Notes: generated by a model not told the origin, from the letters alone. Shown: positions 16,870 through 26,529, counted from the stretch's first letter. The stretch: DNA of 64,000 nt from Flavimobilis massiliensis (GCF_900240335.1 NZ_LT964979.1:1116001-1180000); one strand, 5' to 3'. Made by a program: numbers and translations.

Positions 16870-17208
16870 TCAGAGCGCGTCCGTGCCGGACTCGCCGGTC
16901 CGGACGCGGACGACGTCCTCGACCGGCACGACCCACACCTTGCCGTCGCCGATGCGGCCGGTCTGGGCCGCCCCGACGATCGCCTCGACGACGGCCGCAG
17001 CCACAGCGTCGTCGACGACGAGCTCGACACGAATCTTCGGCACAAGGTCGACCGTGTACTCGGCTCCGCGGTAGACCTCGGTGTGGCCCTTCTGGCGGCC
17101 GTAGCCGCTCGCCTCGCTCACGGTCATGCCGCGCACCCCTGCGGCCTCGATCGCCTTCTTCACCTCGTCGAGGCGGTGGGGCTGGATGACTCCGGTGATG
17201 AGCTTCAT
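16870..17208 (-). CDS. glnB: Nitrogen regulatory protein PII
   Basis: Trimeric signal protein sensing 2-oxoglutarate and ATP/ADP; it blocks AmtB when nitrogen is plentiful. 112 aa from ATG 17208 (MKLITGVIQPHRLDEVKKAI). This start puts the modifiable tyrosine at Y51 in the T-loop (YRGAEY), exactly as in the family. The PII signature TGRIGDGKVWVVPVEDVVRVRTGE is intact. It follows amtB at once (the longer GTG 17217 would overlap the amtB stop) and precedes glnD. Often called glnK when linked to amtB. Confidence 0.97.
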   Translation of the reverse strand: MKLITGVIQPHRLDEVKKAIEAAGVRGMTVSEASGYGRQKGHTEVYRGAEYTVDLVPKIRVELVVDDAVAAAVVEAIVGAAQTGRIGDGKVWVVPVEDVVRVRTGESGTDAL

Positions 17209-17213
17209 GTTTC

Positions 17214-18515
17214 TCACGCCTCTCGGATGACTCGGCCGGAGCCGATGGTCTCGTACGCCTGCTCGCCGTGCTCGGCGAGGTCGATGCCGCCGACCTCGGC
17301 CTCCTCGGAGACCCTCCAGCCGATCGTCTTCTTGATGCCGAACCCGATGACCCCGGTGACGATGCCCGAGACGAGGATGGCGACGAGCGCGATGACAACC
17401 TGGATGACGAGGAGCTTGACGCCGTCACCGAAGAGCAGACCGCCCTCGGAGGCGAGGAATCCGATGCCGACCGTGCCGACGAGGCCGCCGACGAGGTGGA
17501 CGCCGACGACGTCGAGCGAGTCGTCGTAGCCGAAGCGGTACTTGAGCCCGACCGCCATGGCGCAGCACGCACCGGCGATCGCACCGAGGACGAGCGACGT
17601 CACGGGGTTGAGCACGCCCGCAGCGGGCGTGATCGCCACGAGGCCGGCGACGATGCCCGACGCGGCGCCGAGCGACGTTGCGTGCCCGTCACGGATCTTC
17701 TCGACGAGGAGCCAGCCGAGGATCGCGGCGGCCGTGGCCGACGTCGTGTTGACCCACGCGAGGCCCGCGGCGCCGTCGGCGGCGAACGCCGAGCCTGCGT
17801 TGAAGCCGAACCAGCCGAACCACAGCAGCGCGGCGCCGAGCATGACGAACGGCAGGTTGTGCGGGCGCATCGGCTCGGTGCCGAAGCCCTTGCGCTTGCC
17901 GATGAGGAGCGCGAGCACGAGACCCGCGATGCCGGCGTTGATGTGGACGACCGTGCCGCCCGCGAAGTCGACCGGGGCGACCGCGGCCGCACCGTCCACG
18001 ACGCCGAAGATCTTCGCGGCGATGCCGTCCTTCGAGCCGGAGAGCAGGCCTCCGCCCCACACCATGTGGGCCATGGGGAAGTAGGCGAGCGTCACCCACA
18101 GCGGCACGAAGACCATCCACGAGCCGAACTTCACGCGGTCGGCGATCGCACCCGAGATGAGCGCGGTCGTGATGATCGCGAAGGTCACCTGGAACGCGAC
18201 GTCGATGATCTGTGGGTAGTTGCCGACCCCGGGGAGCCATGCCCCGGTGTCGTCCTGGATCGTGCCGACGAGGCCGAACTGGTCGAACGGGTTCCCGAAG
18301 AGCCCGAGGACCGTCGACCCGTAGGACATCGACCAGCCCCACAGGACGTAGATGACGCCGATGACGGCCATCGCCCCGAAGGACATCATCATCATGTTGA
18401 GCACGGACCTGCTCCGGACCATGCCTCCGTAGAAGAAGGCGAGACCGGGCGTCATGAGCAGCACGAGGGATGCTGACATCAGCATCCAGGCGGCCGCTCC
18501 GGTGTCGAATTCCAT
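17214..18515 (-). CDS. amtB: Ammonium transporter AmtB
   Basis: Trimeric ammonium channel of the inner membrane. 433 aa with about eleven membrane helices. Pore histidines appear in VVHINAGIAG and VGVHLVGGLVG; FFYGGMVRSRSVLN and DFAGGTVVH are family signatures. Start ATG 18515 with GGGAG upstream; the longer ORF start has no membrane-compatible N-terminus. First gene of amtB-glnB-glnD. Candidate GlnR sites lie about 80-125 bp upstream, consistent with induction on nitrogen limitation. Confidence 0.97.
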   Translation of the reverse strand: MEFDTGAAAWMLMSASLVLLMTPGLAFFYGGMVRSRSVLNMMMMSFGAMAVIGVIYVLWGWSMSYGSTVLGLFGNPFDQFGLVGTIQDDTGAWLPGVGNYPQIIDVAFQVTFAIITTALISGAIADRVKFGSWMVFVPLWVTLAYFPMAHMVWGGGLLSGSKDGIAAKIFGVVDGAAAVAPVDFAGGTVVHINAGIAGLVLALLIGKRKGFGTEPMRPHNLPFVMLGAALLWFGWFGFNAGSAFAADGAAGLAWVNTTSATAAAILGWLLVEKIRDGHATSLGAASGIVAGLVAITPAAGVLNPVTSLVLGAIAGACCAMAVGLKYRFGYDDSLDVVGVHLVGGLVGTVGIGFLASEGGLLFGDGVKLLVIQVVIALVAILVSGIVTGVIGFGIKKTIGWRVSEEAEVGGIDLAEHGEQAYETIGSGRVIREA

Positions 18516-18594
18516 GGCGTTCTCCCATCGCCAGCCCCTCGGCCGGCCCGGGGACAACATTCGTCCTCGGACGTTTCCGCGACGGGCGAGCGGT

Positions 18595-18641
18595 GTTCCA
18601 GGCGTGTGACACTCCGCGTCCTCACGTGAACATCATGTTTC
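18595..18641 (-). promoter_or_regulatory. GlnR-like half-site pairs upstream of amtB
   Basis: On the minus strand, GAAAC-n6-TTCAC (18641-18626) and GTCAC-n6-GGAAC (18610-18595) resemble the actinobacterial GlnR pattern GTnAC-n6-GAAAC and its reverse order, each with one mismatch. Placement upstream of amtB-glnB-glnD fits the known GlnR regulon. The spacing between the two pairs is not the canonical one. Confidence 0.45.
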
Positions 18642-18709
18642 GCAGGCGTCCGGAAGGTCCGTTTCTGCGGCTTTCACTTGGGTGCGCTGCCGCGCCGTGG
18701 CCCTGACGC

Positions 18710-18746
18710 GCGGAGGACCACGACCTCGCAGGTCGCGGCCCTCCGC
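18710..18746 (-). terminator. Terminator after ftsY
   Basis: Stem GCGGAGG / CCTCCGC continuing through CC/GG and CGACCT / AGGTCG, interrupted by two A-C mismatches, with loop CGC. It lies 16 nt past the ftsY stop and upstream of the amtB promoter region. Confidence 0.7.
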
Positions 18747-18761
18747 CGGTTGCGGATGCGG

Positions 18762-19955
18762 TCAGTCGCCGAGCAGCCCGTCGACGAACGCCTCCGGCTC
18801 GAACGGCGCGAGATCGTCCGGTCCCTCCCCCAGCCCCACGAGCTTGACGGGCACACCGAGCTCACGCTGGACCGCGACGACGATGCCGCCCTTCGCGGTG
18901 CCGTCGAGCTTCGTGAGGACGATGCCCGTGACTCCCGCGACCTCACCGAAGACGCGCGCCTGCATGAGCCCGTTCTGACCCGTCGTCGCGTCGAGGACGA
19001 GAAGGACCTCGCGCAGCGGGGCCTCCTTCTCGATGACACGGCGGATCTTGCCGAGCTCGTCCATGAGCCCCGACTTGTTCTGCAGGCGGCCCGCGGTGTC
19101 GACGAGGACGACGTCGACGTCCTCGGTCCGCCCGTGGCGCACAGCGTCGAACGCGACGGCCGCCGGGTCCGCCCCGTCCTTGTGCGAGCGCACGACGGGC
19201 ACGCCGACGCGCGAGCCCCACGTCTCGAGCTGATCGGCAGCCGCCGCACGGAACGTGTCCGCAGCGCCGAGGACGACGTTGGAACCTTCCGCGACGAGGA
19301 CGCGCGCGAGCTTGCCGACCGTCGTCGTCTTGCCCGTCCCGTTGACGCCGACGACGAGAACGACCGACGGCACACGCGCCCCGTCCTCACCGAGCGTCGG
19401 GTCCGTCGCGAGCGAACGGTCGAGGCTCGGGTCCACGAGGTCGAGCAGCGCGGAGCGGAGCATGGCACGCACCTGTACCGGGTCGGACACACCGTGGACA
19501 CGCACCTGCGTGCGCAGCGCGTCGATGAGCTCGGCCGAGGGCCCCGCGCCGACGTCGGCGAGCAGGAGCGTCTCCTCGAGCTCGTCCCAGTCGTCCTCCG
19601 AGAGGTGGTCGCGCGAGAGGACCGCGAGCAGACGCGCACCGAGCGGCGATCCTGACCGCGCGAGGCGCGCGCGCAGTCGTGCGAGCCGGCCCGTGACCGG
19701 CTCGGGGACGTCGAGGACGGGAACCTCGACGTCGACCGAGGCTTCAGGGAGCGTCGGGGTGCTCGTACCGTCGACGACCTCGTCGTCGGCCGTCGTCGCG
19801 TCGTCGGACGTGCCAGGCGCCTGCGGCGCAGGTCGCTCGGCTGTGCTCGGCTCGTGCGGGCGCCGTGTGAGGCGCGGGGCGAGCAGCGCGGCGCCGACGG
19901 CAAAGCCGAGGAGCACGACGCCGAGGACGATCCAGATCCAGAGATTCTCGGGCAT
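18762..19955 (-). CDS. ftsY: Signal recognition particle receptor FtsY
   Basis: SRP receptor GTPase at the membrane. 397 aa from ATG 19955 (MPENLWIWIVLG...). An N-terminal membrane helix (about 5-27) is followed by a Pro/Thr/Asp-rich acidic linker to about residue 85 and then the NG domain: GVNGTGKT Walker A, DTFRAAAADQL, DTAGRLQNK and TKLDGTAKGG. A GTG six bases further up is in frame; the ATG is preferred because GAGAG lies upstream of it. It is downstream of smc and a small membrane protein gene, the standard actinobacterial order. Confidence 0.96.
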   Translation of the reverse strand: MPENLWIWIVLGVVLLGFAVGAALLAPRLTRRPHEPSTAERPAPQAPGTSDDATTADDEVVDGTSTPTLPEASVDVEVPVLDVPEPVTGRLARLRARLARSGSPLGARLLAVLSRDHLSEDDWDELEETLLLADVGAGPSAELIDALRTQVRVHGVSDPVQVRAMLRSALLDLVDPSLDRSLATDPTLGEDGARVPSVVLVVGVNGTGKTTTVGKLARVLVAEGSNVVLGAADTFRAAAADQLETWGSRVGVPVVRSHKDGADPAAVAFDAVRHGRTEDVDVVLVDTAGRLQNKSGLMDELGKIRRVIEKEAPLREVLLVLDATTGQNGLMQARVFGEVAGVTGIVLTKLDGTAKGGIVVAVQRELGVPVKLVGLGEGPDDLAPFEPEAFVDGLLGD

Positions 19956-20011
19956 GGGCACAGTCTCTCAGGTCGGGGCAGGTGGCCGCGCGGCGCGCCG
20001 CGCGGCGGAGG

Positions 20012-20443
20012 TCACTCGTGCGAGGGCGTCGTCCGCGTCGCCGCAGCCTTCGCGGCGCTCGCCGCACGGCCCACCCGGTCGACGAGGACCTCGGCGTCGA
20101 GGTACCCCGTGCCGGGCGTGACGTTCGCCGCGAAGAAGTCGTCCATCGTTGTCTCGACGGGCTCGGCCGTCACGACGCGCTCGAGCTCGTCGCTCACGGC
20201 CGGCGTCGTCGTCGGGCGCCGGCGACGCACGACGTCCCACGTCCGGCGCGCGTCCTGGCGCAGGCCGCGCGCCCCGCGCCCCGTCCCGAAACGCTCGGTC
20301 GTCACGAAGGCGGCAGCCGCGATGACGACCCCGGCAGCGACGAGGGCGACGACAAAGATGGAGAGGTACTCAAGCACCTCCCCATTGTGGGACGACTTCG
20401 CGCCGTCCAGCCCCGCCCCCGCGACGTTGCTCGCGTTCACCAC
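20012..20443 (-). CDS. Small membrane protein between smc and ftsY
   Basis: Unrecognised 143-aa protein. A single hydrophobic segment (LSIFVVALVAAGVVIAAAAFV, about residues 27-47) is followed by a basic stretch RGLRQDARRTWDVVRRRRP and an Ala/Thr/Glu-rich tail ending DAEVLVDRVGRAASAAKAA. The arrangement suggests a one-pass membrane protein with a cytoplasmic basic and amphipathic tail. Start GTG 20443, or the adjacent GTG 20440, has GGAG 5-8 nt upstream. It lies 44 nt after smc, and genes of similar size occupy this position in relatives, so it is probably real. Function unknown. Confidence 0.7.
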   Translation of the reverse strand: MVNASNVAGAGLDGAKSSHNGEVLEYLSIFVVALVAAGVVIAAAAFVTTERFGTGRGARGLRQDARRTWDVVRRRRPTTTPAVSDELERVVTAEPVETTMDDFFAANVTPGTGYLDAEVLVDRVGRAASAAKAAATRTTPSHE

Positions 20444-20487
20444 AGGATCTCCACGGCCGTACGACGGCGCGCGCGCACGTCACCGTG

Positions 20488-23400
20488 TCACGCGACGTCC
20501 TCCCGCAGCCGCTGGCTCACGACCGTCGTGACGCCGTCACGCATCGTCACGCCGTAGAGCGCGTCCGCGATCTCCATCGTGCGCTTCTGGTGCGTGACGA
20601 CGATGAGCTGGGAGTCCTCCTGCAGCTCGCGGAAGACCTCGAGCAGCCGCCCGAGGTTGGTGTCGTCAAGCGCAGCCTCGACCTCGTCCATGACGTAGAA
20701 CGGGCTCGGCCGCGCCTTGAAGATCGCGACGAGCAGCGCAACCGCCGTGAGCGAGCGTTCGCCGCCCGAGAGCAGCGAGAGCCGCTTGACCTTCTTGCCG
20801 GCCGGTCGCGCCTCGACCTCGAGGCCCGTCGTCAGCATGTTCTCCGGGTCCGTGAGGACGAGTCGCCCCTCGCCGCCCGGGAACATCCGCGCGAAGACCC
20901 GCTCGAACTGCACTGCCGTGTCACGGAACGCGTCGGCGAAGACACGTTCGACGCGATCGTCGATCTCCTTGACGATCTCCAGCAGGTCCGCTCGCGACCG
21001 TTTGAGGTCGTCGAGCTGCTCGACGAGGAACCGGTGCCGTTCCTCGAGCGCCGCGTACTCCTCGAGCGCGAGAGGGTTGACACGTCCGAGGCGCGCGAGG
21101 TCACGCTCGGCCCGCGCGAGCCGCTTCTCCTGCTCGGTTCGCACGTACGGACGCGTCACGGGCACGTCGTCGTCGTCGACCTCCGGCGTCCCGTCCTCGG
21201 CGAGCACGGGCACCGGGCGATCGGGGCCATGCTCGTCGACGAGGGTCGCGGGGTCGAGGCCGAGCTCGGCGATCGCCCGCTCGTGGAGCTGCTCGATGCG
21301 CAGGACCTGCTGCGCACGCGCGAGCTCGTCACGGTGCGCGACGTCCGTGAGCTCCCGCAGCCGGCCCGCATGCTGCTCGACGCGCGCACGGACCTCGGCG
21401 AGCCGGGCGTCGCGCGCCGTGCGCTCGGCCTCGGCCTGCTCTCGCGCGACGGTCGCGGCCGCGAGCGACTCCTCGGCCGCGCGGACCGCAAGGGCCGCAC
21501 CGGTCGCGACGGCCTGCGCGCGCGAGGCCTGCGCGGCCCGCCGCGCTGCCCGACGCTGTGCCTTCTCCGCGGCCTGCCGCTCGGCCGCGGCCGCGCGGTC
21601 GAGGGACGCCGCACGGCCTGCGAGAGCCCGCGCGCGCTCCTCGCTCGTGCGCAGCGCGAGCCGCGCCTCGGTCTCGGCGGCACGCGCCTCGGTCGCCCTC
21701 TGCTGGGCACTATCGCGCGCCGCTGTCGCCTCGGCGACAGCGTCCTCCGAGTCGACGGGTTCAGCCTCGGCCACCTCGAGCCTCGCGGCGAGCTCGGCGT
21801 GCTCGGCCTGCTCCGCGGCGAGCGCGGTGCGTGCCTGCTCGAGCGCGGCCGTCGCGCGGTCGGCCTCGGCCTGCGCGGCCCTCACCCCCGCGCCGAGGTG
21901 CCCGAGCTGTTCGGAGATCGCGGCGATCGACGCGTCGGACTCGTGCAGCCGGTCGAGCGCCGTGTCATGGGCGTCGGCCGCCTCCGCCTCGCGCGCCGCT
22001 GCGACCTCGATGCGCGCCACGAGGTCCGTCTCGCGGCTCTCCGCGTCCGCGAGCGCTGAGCGGGCAGCGTCGAGTGCGGCCTGGAGGTGGAGGACCGACG
22101 GCGCGGCGGCCGAGCCGCCATGCGCGCGCAGGGCGCCGAGGACGTCGCCTGCGCGGGTGACGGCCGTGAGCGTCGGCTCCGCGGTGACGAGAGCACGGGC
22201 GGCAGCAAGGTCGTCGACGACGACGTGCCGCGCGAGCAACGCACGGACGGTGCCCGAGAGGGCGGCGGTCGTCGTGACGACGTCGGGCAGGTGGACGGCG
22301 CCGTCGGGCACCGGCACCCCGGGGACGTCGTCCGGAGCTGTGGCGCCCGCGACGACGACGCTCGCCCGACCGGCGTCGTCGGTGCGCAACCAGCGCACGA
22401 CGTCGACCGCTCCCCCGACGGACGCGACCGCGAGCGCGTCAGCCGCAGGACCGAGCGCGGCCGCGACCGCCTCCTCGAAGCCGGGCTCGACCGTGAGGAG
22501 CGCCGCGAGCGTCCCGAGGACCTCGGTGAGCGCCGCGTCGTCGGCGGCGAGCACGGCGCCGACCGCGTCCTTGCGGTCGAGACTCAGCTCGAGCGTCTCG
22601 GTGCGGGCGCGTGCCGTCACGGCGTCCTGGCGCGCGGCCGCGAGCTGCTCGCGCAGCTCCGTGAGCACGGCCCGGGCCGCCTCGAGGGCCTCGAGCGCCG
22701 CCTCGTGCGCCGCGTCGAGCCCCTCCTCGCCCTCCTCGACACCCGCGACCTCGGACTCGAGGACGCCCAGCTCGCGCGCCGCAACCTCACCACGTGCGCG
22801 CGCAGCCTCGGCCGCCGACTCGAGGCGCTCGATCTCGGCCGCACGGGCCTCGGCCCGCGACCGCTTCGCCGCGACCTGACCGGCAAGACGCGCCAGTCCC
22901 TCACGGCGGTCGGCCGCACCCCGCAGGAGCGTCGCGACGGCGCGTTCGGCCTCCTTCGCGGCCGCCTCGGCGGCGGTACGGGCCTCGAGCGCCGCGTCGA
23001 GCGTCGCGCGCGCAGCCTCGACCTCGGCCTGGAGCTCGACCTCCGACGCGCGCACGCGCTCGGCCTTCTCCTCGAGCGCGCGCGGGTCCGAGCGCTGCTC
23101 GGTCGGCTCGGGCGCGCCGAGGAGACGCACCCGCTCCGTCGCGAGCTGCTGCGTGCCCCGCAGTCGCTCACGCAACGCCGAGAGCCGGTACCAGGTCTCG
23201 GAGATCTCCGTGAGCCGCGGCGCCGCCTCCGCGGCAGCAGCCTCGAGCGCCGCTAACTCGGCCCGGCGCTCGGAGAGCTCCCGCTCGACCCGCTGCGTCT
23301 CCTCGCGCAGCGCCGTCTCGTCGGCCTTCTCCTGCTCGAGCGTCGACGTGAGCTGCACGAGTTCGTCCGCGAGCAGCCGCGCCCGTGCGTCACGCGCGTC

Positions 23401-24060
23401 CGCCTGCACGGCCTGCGCCCGGCGTGCGACCTCGGCCTGCTTGCCGAGCGGCCCGAGCTGTCGGCGGATCTCGCTCGTGAGGTCCCCGAGACGCACGAGG
23501 TTGCCCTGCATCGAGTCGAGCTTGCGGAGTGCCTTCTCCTTGCGCTTGCGGTGCTTGAGGACGCCTGCGGCTTCCTCGATGAAGCCGCGCCGCTCCTCGG
23601 GCGTCGCGCGGAGCACCGTGTCGAGGCGCCCCTGCCCGACGATGACGTGCATCTCGCGGCCGAGCCCCGAGTCGGAGAGCAACTCCTGGATATCGAGCAG
23701 ACGGCACTGCGCGCCGTTGATCTGGTACTCCGAGCCACCGGTGCGGAAGAGGGTCCGGGTGATCGTCACTTCGGAGTACTCGATCGGCAGCGCACCGTCG
23801 GCGTTGTCGATCGTCAACGACACCTCGGCACGTCCGAGCGGGGGCCGCCCCGACGTGCCGGCGAAGATGACGTCCTCCATCTTGCCGCCGCGCAACGTCT
23901 TGGCGCCCTGCTCCCCCATGACCCACGCGAGGGCGTCGACGACGTTCGACTTGCCCGAGCCGTTGGGCCCGACGACGCACGTAATGCCGGGCTCGAGGCT
24001 CAGCGTCGTCGCCGACGCGAAGCTCTTGAACCCGCGCAGGGTGAGCGTCTTGAGGTGCAC
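20488..24060 (-). CDS. smc: Chromosome segregation protein SMC
   Basis: Condensin ATPase that organises and segregates the nucleoid with ScpA/ScpB. 1190 aa, normal length. N-terminal Walker A GPNGSGKS (31-38); two long Ala/Glu/Arg coiled coils flank a hinge at about 500-640 (GAVLAADDAALTEVLGTLAA...); the C-terminal ABC signature SLLSGGERSLTAVALL and Walker B FYVMDEVEAALDDTN complete the head. The coiled coils are extremely alanine-rich, which follows from base composition. Start GTG 24060 has no clear ribosome-binding site. The terminator after ndk lies just upstream, so smc has its own promoter. Confidence 0.97.
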   Translation of the reverse strand: MHLKTLTLRGFKSFASATTLSLEPGITCVVGPNGSGKSNVVDALAWVMGEQGAKTLRGGKMEDVIFAGTSGRPPLGRAEVSLTIDNADGALPIEYSEVTITRTLFRTGGSEYQINGAQCRLLDIQELLSDSGLGREMHVIVGQGRLDTVLRATPEERRGFIEEAAGVLKHRKRKEKALRKLDSMQGNLVRLGDLTSEIRRQLGPLGKQAEVARRAQAVQADARDARARLLADELVQLTSTLEQEKADETALREETQRVERELSERRAELAALEAAAAEAAPRLTEISETWYRLSALRERLRGTQQLATERVRLLGAPEPTEQRSDPRALEEKAERVRASEVELQAEVEAARATLDAALEARTAAEAAAKEAERAVATLLRGAADRREGLARLAGQVAAKRSRAEARAAEIERLESAAEAARARGEVAARELGVLESEVAGVEEGEEGLDAAHEAALEALEAARAVLTELREQLAAARQDAVTARARTETLELSLDRKDAVGAVLAADDAALTEVLGTLAALLTVEPGFEEAVAAALGPAADALAVASVGGAVDVVRWLRTDDAGRASVVVAGATAPDDVPGVPVPDGAVHLPDVVTTTAALSGTVRALLARHVVVDDLAAARALVTAEPTLTAVTRAGDVLGALRAHGGSAAAPSVLHLQAALDAARSALADAESRETDLVARIEVAAAREAEAADAHDTALDRLHESDASIAAISEQLGHLGAGVRAAQAEADRATAALEQARTALAAEQAEHAELAARLEVAEAEPVDSEDAVAEATAARDSAQQRATEARAAETEARLALRTSEERARALAGRAASLDRAAAAERQAAEKAQRRAARRAAQASRAQAVATGAALAVRAAEESLAAATVAREQAEAERTARDARLAEVRARVEQHAGRLRELTDVAHRDELARAQQVLRIEQLHERAIAELGLDPATLVDEHGPDRPVPVLAEDGTPEVDDDDVPVTRPYVRTEQEKRLARAERDLARLGRVNPLALEEYAALEERHRFLVEQLDDLKRSRADLLEIVKEIDDRVERVFADAFRDTAVQFERVFARMFPGGEGRLVLTDPENMLTTGLEVEARPAGKKVKRLSLLSGGERSLTAVALLVAIFKARPSPFYVMDEVEAALDDTNLGRLLEVFRELQEDSQLIVVTHQKRTMEIADALYGVTMRDGVTTVVSQRLREDVA

Positions 24061-24128
24061 GGGGTCGAGCCTAGCGGCGGACGTGCCGCGAACGGCTCAA
24101 CCTCGGACCTCGAGAACCGGGGAACGCG

Positions 24129-24162
24129 GCGGCCCTCACCGACCGTGGTCGGTGAGGGCCGC
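24129..24162 (-). terminator. Terminator after ndk
   Basis: 16-bp perfect stem (24129-24144 with 24147-24162) 16 nt beyond the ndk stop. It separates the folC-dha-DUF4233-ndk region from smc. Confidence 0.75.
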
Positions 24163-24177
24163 GTCGACCGTCCTGGG

Positions 24178-24603
24178 TCAGACGCCGGGGAACCACAGCC
24201 CGATCTCGCGCGCGGCGGACTCGGGCGAGTCGGAGCCGTGGACGATGTTCTGGGCGACGGGCAGGCCCCAGTCGCGGCCGAGGTCGCCACGGATCGTGCC
24301 GGGCGCGGCCGTCGTCGGGTCGGTCGTGCCCGCGAGCGAGCGGAAGCCCTCGATGACGCGGTCGCCCTCGACGACGGCGGCGACGAGCGGGCCCGAGCCC
24401 ATGAACTCGACGAGCGGGGCGTAGAACGGCTTGCCCGCGTGCTCCGCGTAGTGCTCCTCAAGAAGAGCGGCCGGGGCGGTGCGCAGCTCGAGCGCGACGA
24501 GACGGTAGCCCTTCGCCTCGATGCGGCGCAGGACCTCTCCGGTGAGGCCGCGGGCGACGCCGTCGGGCTTGACGAGGACAAGGGTGCGCTGAACAGAGCT
24601 CAT
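24178..24603 (-). CDS. ndk: Nucleoside diphosphate kinase
   Basis: Transfers the gamma-phosphate of ATP to NDPs through a phosphohistidine. 141 aa; catalytic H122 lies in NIVHGSDSPESA, and TLVLVKPDGVARGL and the RNPGTIRGD-equivalent APGTIRGDLG are present. Start ATG 24603. It follows DUF4233 as in other Actinobacteria. Confidence 0.97.
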   Translation of the reverse strand: MSSVQRTLVLVKPDGVARGLTGEVLRRIEAKGYRLVALELRTAPAALLEEHYAEHAGKPFYAPLVEFMGSGPLVAAVVEGDRVIEGFRSLAGTTDPTTAAPGTIRGDLGRDWGLPVAQNIVHGSDSPESAAREIGLWFPGV

Positions 24604-24652
24604 GGCAGAACTCTACCGACCTGCTCCGACGATCCCGCGAGGCAGCGCGGGG

Positions 24653-25099
24653 TCACAGGTTGGGGGCCGTGTCCGGGTGGGCTGCGTCGAACGCCGCGCG
24701 CTCGCGGTCAATGCGTCCGCCGAGCCGAAGGGACACGACCCAGAGGACGACGAAGACCGCGCCGACGACGAACATCATCGGCACGACGAGCCCCGTCGCC
24801 AGGACCACGCCCTGCGCGACCGACCCCGCGACGATCCCCTCAGGACGACCCACCGTCCGGGAGAGGACGACGAGCACGGCCATCAGGACGCCGCCCGACG
24901 TCCAGATTGTCGCGTCCGGCATCACGGGAACCGCGTCGGCACCCGCGCCTTCGACGCCCTGGAGACCCATCGCGACGAAGCACGCGAACAGCACGACGAA
25001 CGCCTCGAGCACGAGGATCGTCGACGTGAACTGCGTGCGGGCGGACGGCTTGGCCTCGATGGGCTGGCCGGGGACAGGAAGACCGGAGGACGCGTGCAC
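24653..25099 (-). CDS. DUF4233 membrane protein
   Basis: Conserved actinobacterial membrane protein of unknown function, 148 aa from GTG 25099. Four hydrophobic segments can be read: TSTILVLEAFVVLFACFVAM, SGGVLMAVLVVLSRT, GIVAGSVAQGVVLATGLVV and MMFVVGAVFVVLWVVSLRL. It normally lies directly after folC; here the dhaKLM operon comes between. The distance to the dhaM stop is 61 nt, so co-transcription is possible. The start is not fixed by a clean ribosome-binding site. Confidence 0.85.
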   Translation of the reverse strand: MHASSGLPVPGQPIEAKPSARTQFTSTILVLEAFVVLFACFVAMGLQGVEGAGADAVPVMPDATIWTSGGVLMAVLVVLSRTVGRPEGIVAGSVAQGVVLATGLVVPMMFVVGAVFVVLWVVSLRLGGRIDRERAAFDAAHPDTAPNL

Positions 25100-25160
25100 G
25101 CCCCGAGGATACCCGCGCCCGCTGGGCGCGATCCCGTCTGCGTCGTCCCCGGCCTGTGGC

Positions 25161-25892
25161 TCAGATCTCCCCGAAGCCCGACGCGACAAGCCTGACGACC
25201 GCCTCGACAGACTCGGCCGCGCCCGGGCCACGTGCCACGACCTCGAGCTCGGTGCCCGCGGTCGAGCCGAGCGTCATGAGGGCGAGCACGCTCGTCGCGT
25301 CGACACCTGCGATCGTCACGGCCGCGGGCAGGCCCGACGCCAGCTGCGCGACCTCCGCCGCGGGTCGTGCGTGGAGGCCTTGCGGGTTGACGACGACGAC
25401 GGTCCGCGCGACGACGTCGCCCGGCGCGGCGCCGACCATCGCCGCACCGTCCGGCGCGGCGGCTGCCAGGGACGCCTCCACGGCCGCGGCGCCCGCAGCC
25501 GTCGCGACAGCAGCGGCCGCCTCCCGCACGACGCCGACGAGCGCCTCTGCTCCCGCCCCGCCCTGCGCCGCGACCGCGGCAGCGACCGCACCCTCGACGA
25601 ACGGCCCCGGTGCGAGGTGCGTCCGGGCGGCGACGTCGTCGTCGACCATCTCGAGGACCGCCTGCGTCGTGAGCACCGCAGAGCCGAGGTCGGCGAGCAC
25701 GCAGACTTCCCCCGGTGCCCCGACGACCGCCGCCTCGATGCGCTCGAAGTCCGTGCCGAGCGCACCGTCGGTCAGCCCGCCGACCGGGACGATGTCGACG
25801 TCGGGCGCCATCTGCCCCGCAAGGTCGGCGACGCCTCGCGCGAGCGCGTCCGAGTGCGAGACGAGAACGATCCGGGCCCGCACGCCCCTCAC
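25161..25892 (-). CDS. dhaM: PTS-dependent dihydroxyacetone kinase phosphotransferase subunit DhaM (EIIA-HPr fusion)
   Basis: Passes phosphate from the PTS to the ADP bound in DhaL. The N-terminal EIIA(mannose)-type domain has the phospho-His in VLVSHSDALARG; ALGTDFERIEAAV and ADLGSAVLT follow. The C-terminal HPr-like domain has the active His in NPQGLHARPAAEVA and TSVLALMTLG. There is no EI domain, so it depends on cellular EI. Start GTG 25892 overlaps the dhaL stop (GTGA); GTG 25883 with GGGGGTGA 5 nt upstream is equally good. 243 or 240 aa. Confidence 0.92.
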   Translation of the reverse strand: MRGVRARIVLVSHSDALARGVADLAGQMAPDVDIVPVGGLTDGALGTDFERIEAAVVGAPGEVCVLADLGSAVLTTQAVLEMVDDDVAARTHLAPGPFVEGAVAAAVAAQGGAGAEALVGVVREAAAAVATAAGAAAVEASLAAAAPDGAAMVGAAPGDVVARTVVVVNPQGLHARPAAEVAQLASGLPAAVTIAGVDATSVLALMTLGSTAGTELEVVARGPGAAESVEAVVRLVASGFGEI

Positions 25893-26529
25893 CCCCGCGC
25901 GGCCGCGAGCGCGGCCCCGAGGAGGACGACCGTCGAGCGCGCGCCCGGGTCGAGGTGACCCTGGCTGCGTTCGCCGAGATAACTCGCGCGGCCCTTCGTC
26001 GCGAGGAGCGGGACGGTCGACGCCGCTCCCTCCTCGGCCGCCCGGAGGGCCGCCTCGAGCACGCCGACCGCGTCGGCCCCCGCGTCGCGCGCCGACGCCG
26101 CGGCGGCAGCAGCGGGCGTCCACGCGTCGACCATCGTCTTCTCGCCGACGGCAGCCTTGCCGCGCGCGACGACACCCTCGAGCGCGGCCTCGAGCAGCGC
26201 GACGACGTCGTCCGGGCCAAGCTCCGGTGCGGCCGTCACCTTCGCGGCCCGGAGGAACGCCGTGCCGTAGAGCGGCCCCGCCGCCCCACCGACCGTCGAC
26301 ATGAGCGTCATGGCGACAAGCTTGAGGACGTCGCCCACCGTCTCCGCCGGCGCATCCACGACCTTCGCGGCCGCCGCCTGGAACCCGCGATCCATATTGA
26401 AGCCGTGGTCGGCGTCACCGATCTGCCGGTCGAGCTCCGTGAGCTCGTCCTTCGCGTCGGCGACCGCCACGGCCGCGGCCTTCACCCATGCGCGCGCCCA
26501 CGCGACGTCGAGCACCCCCGTCACGGCGC

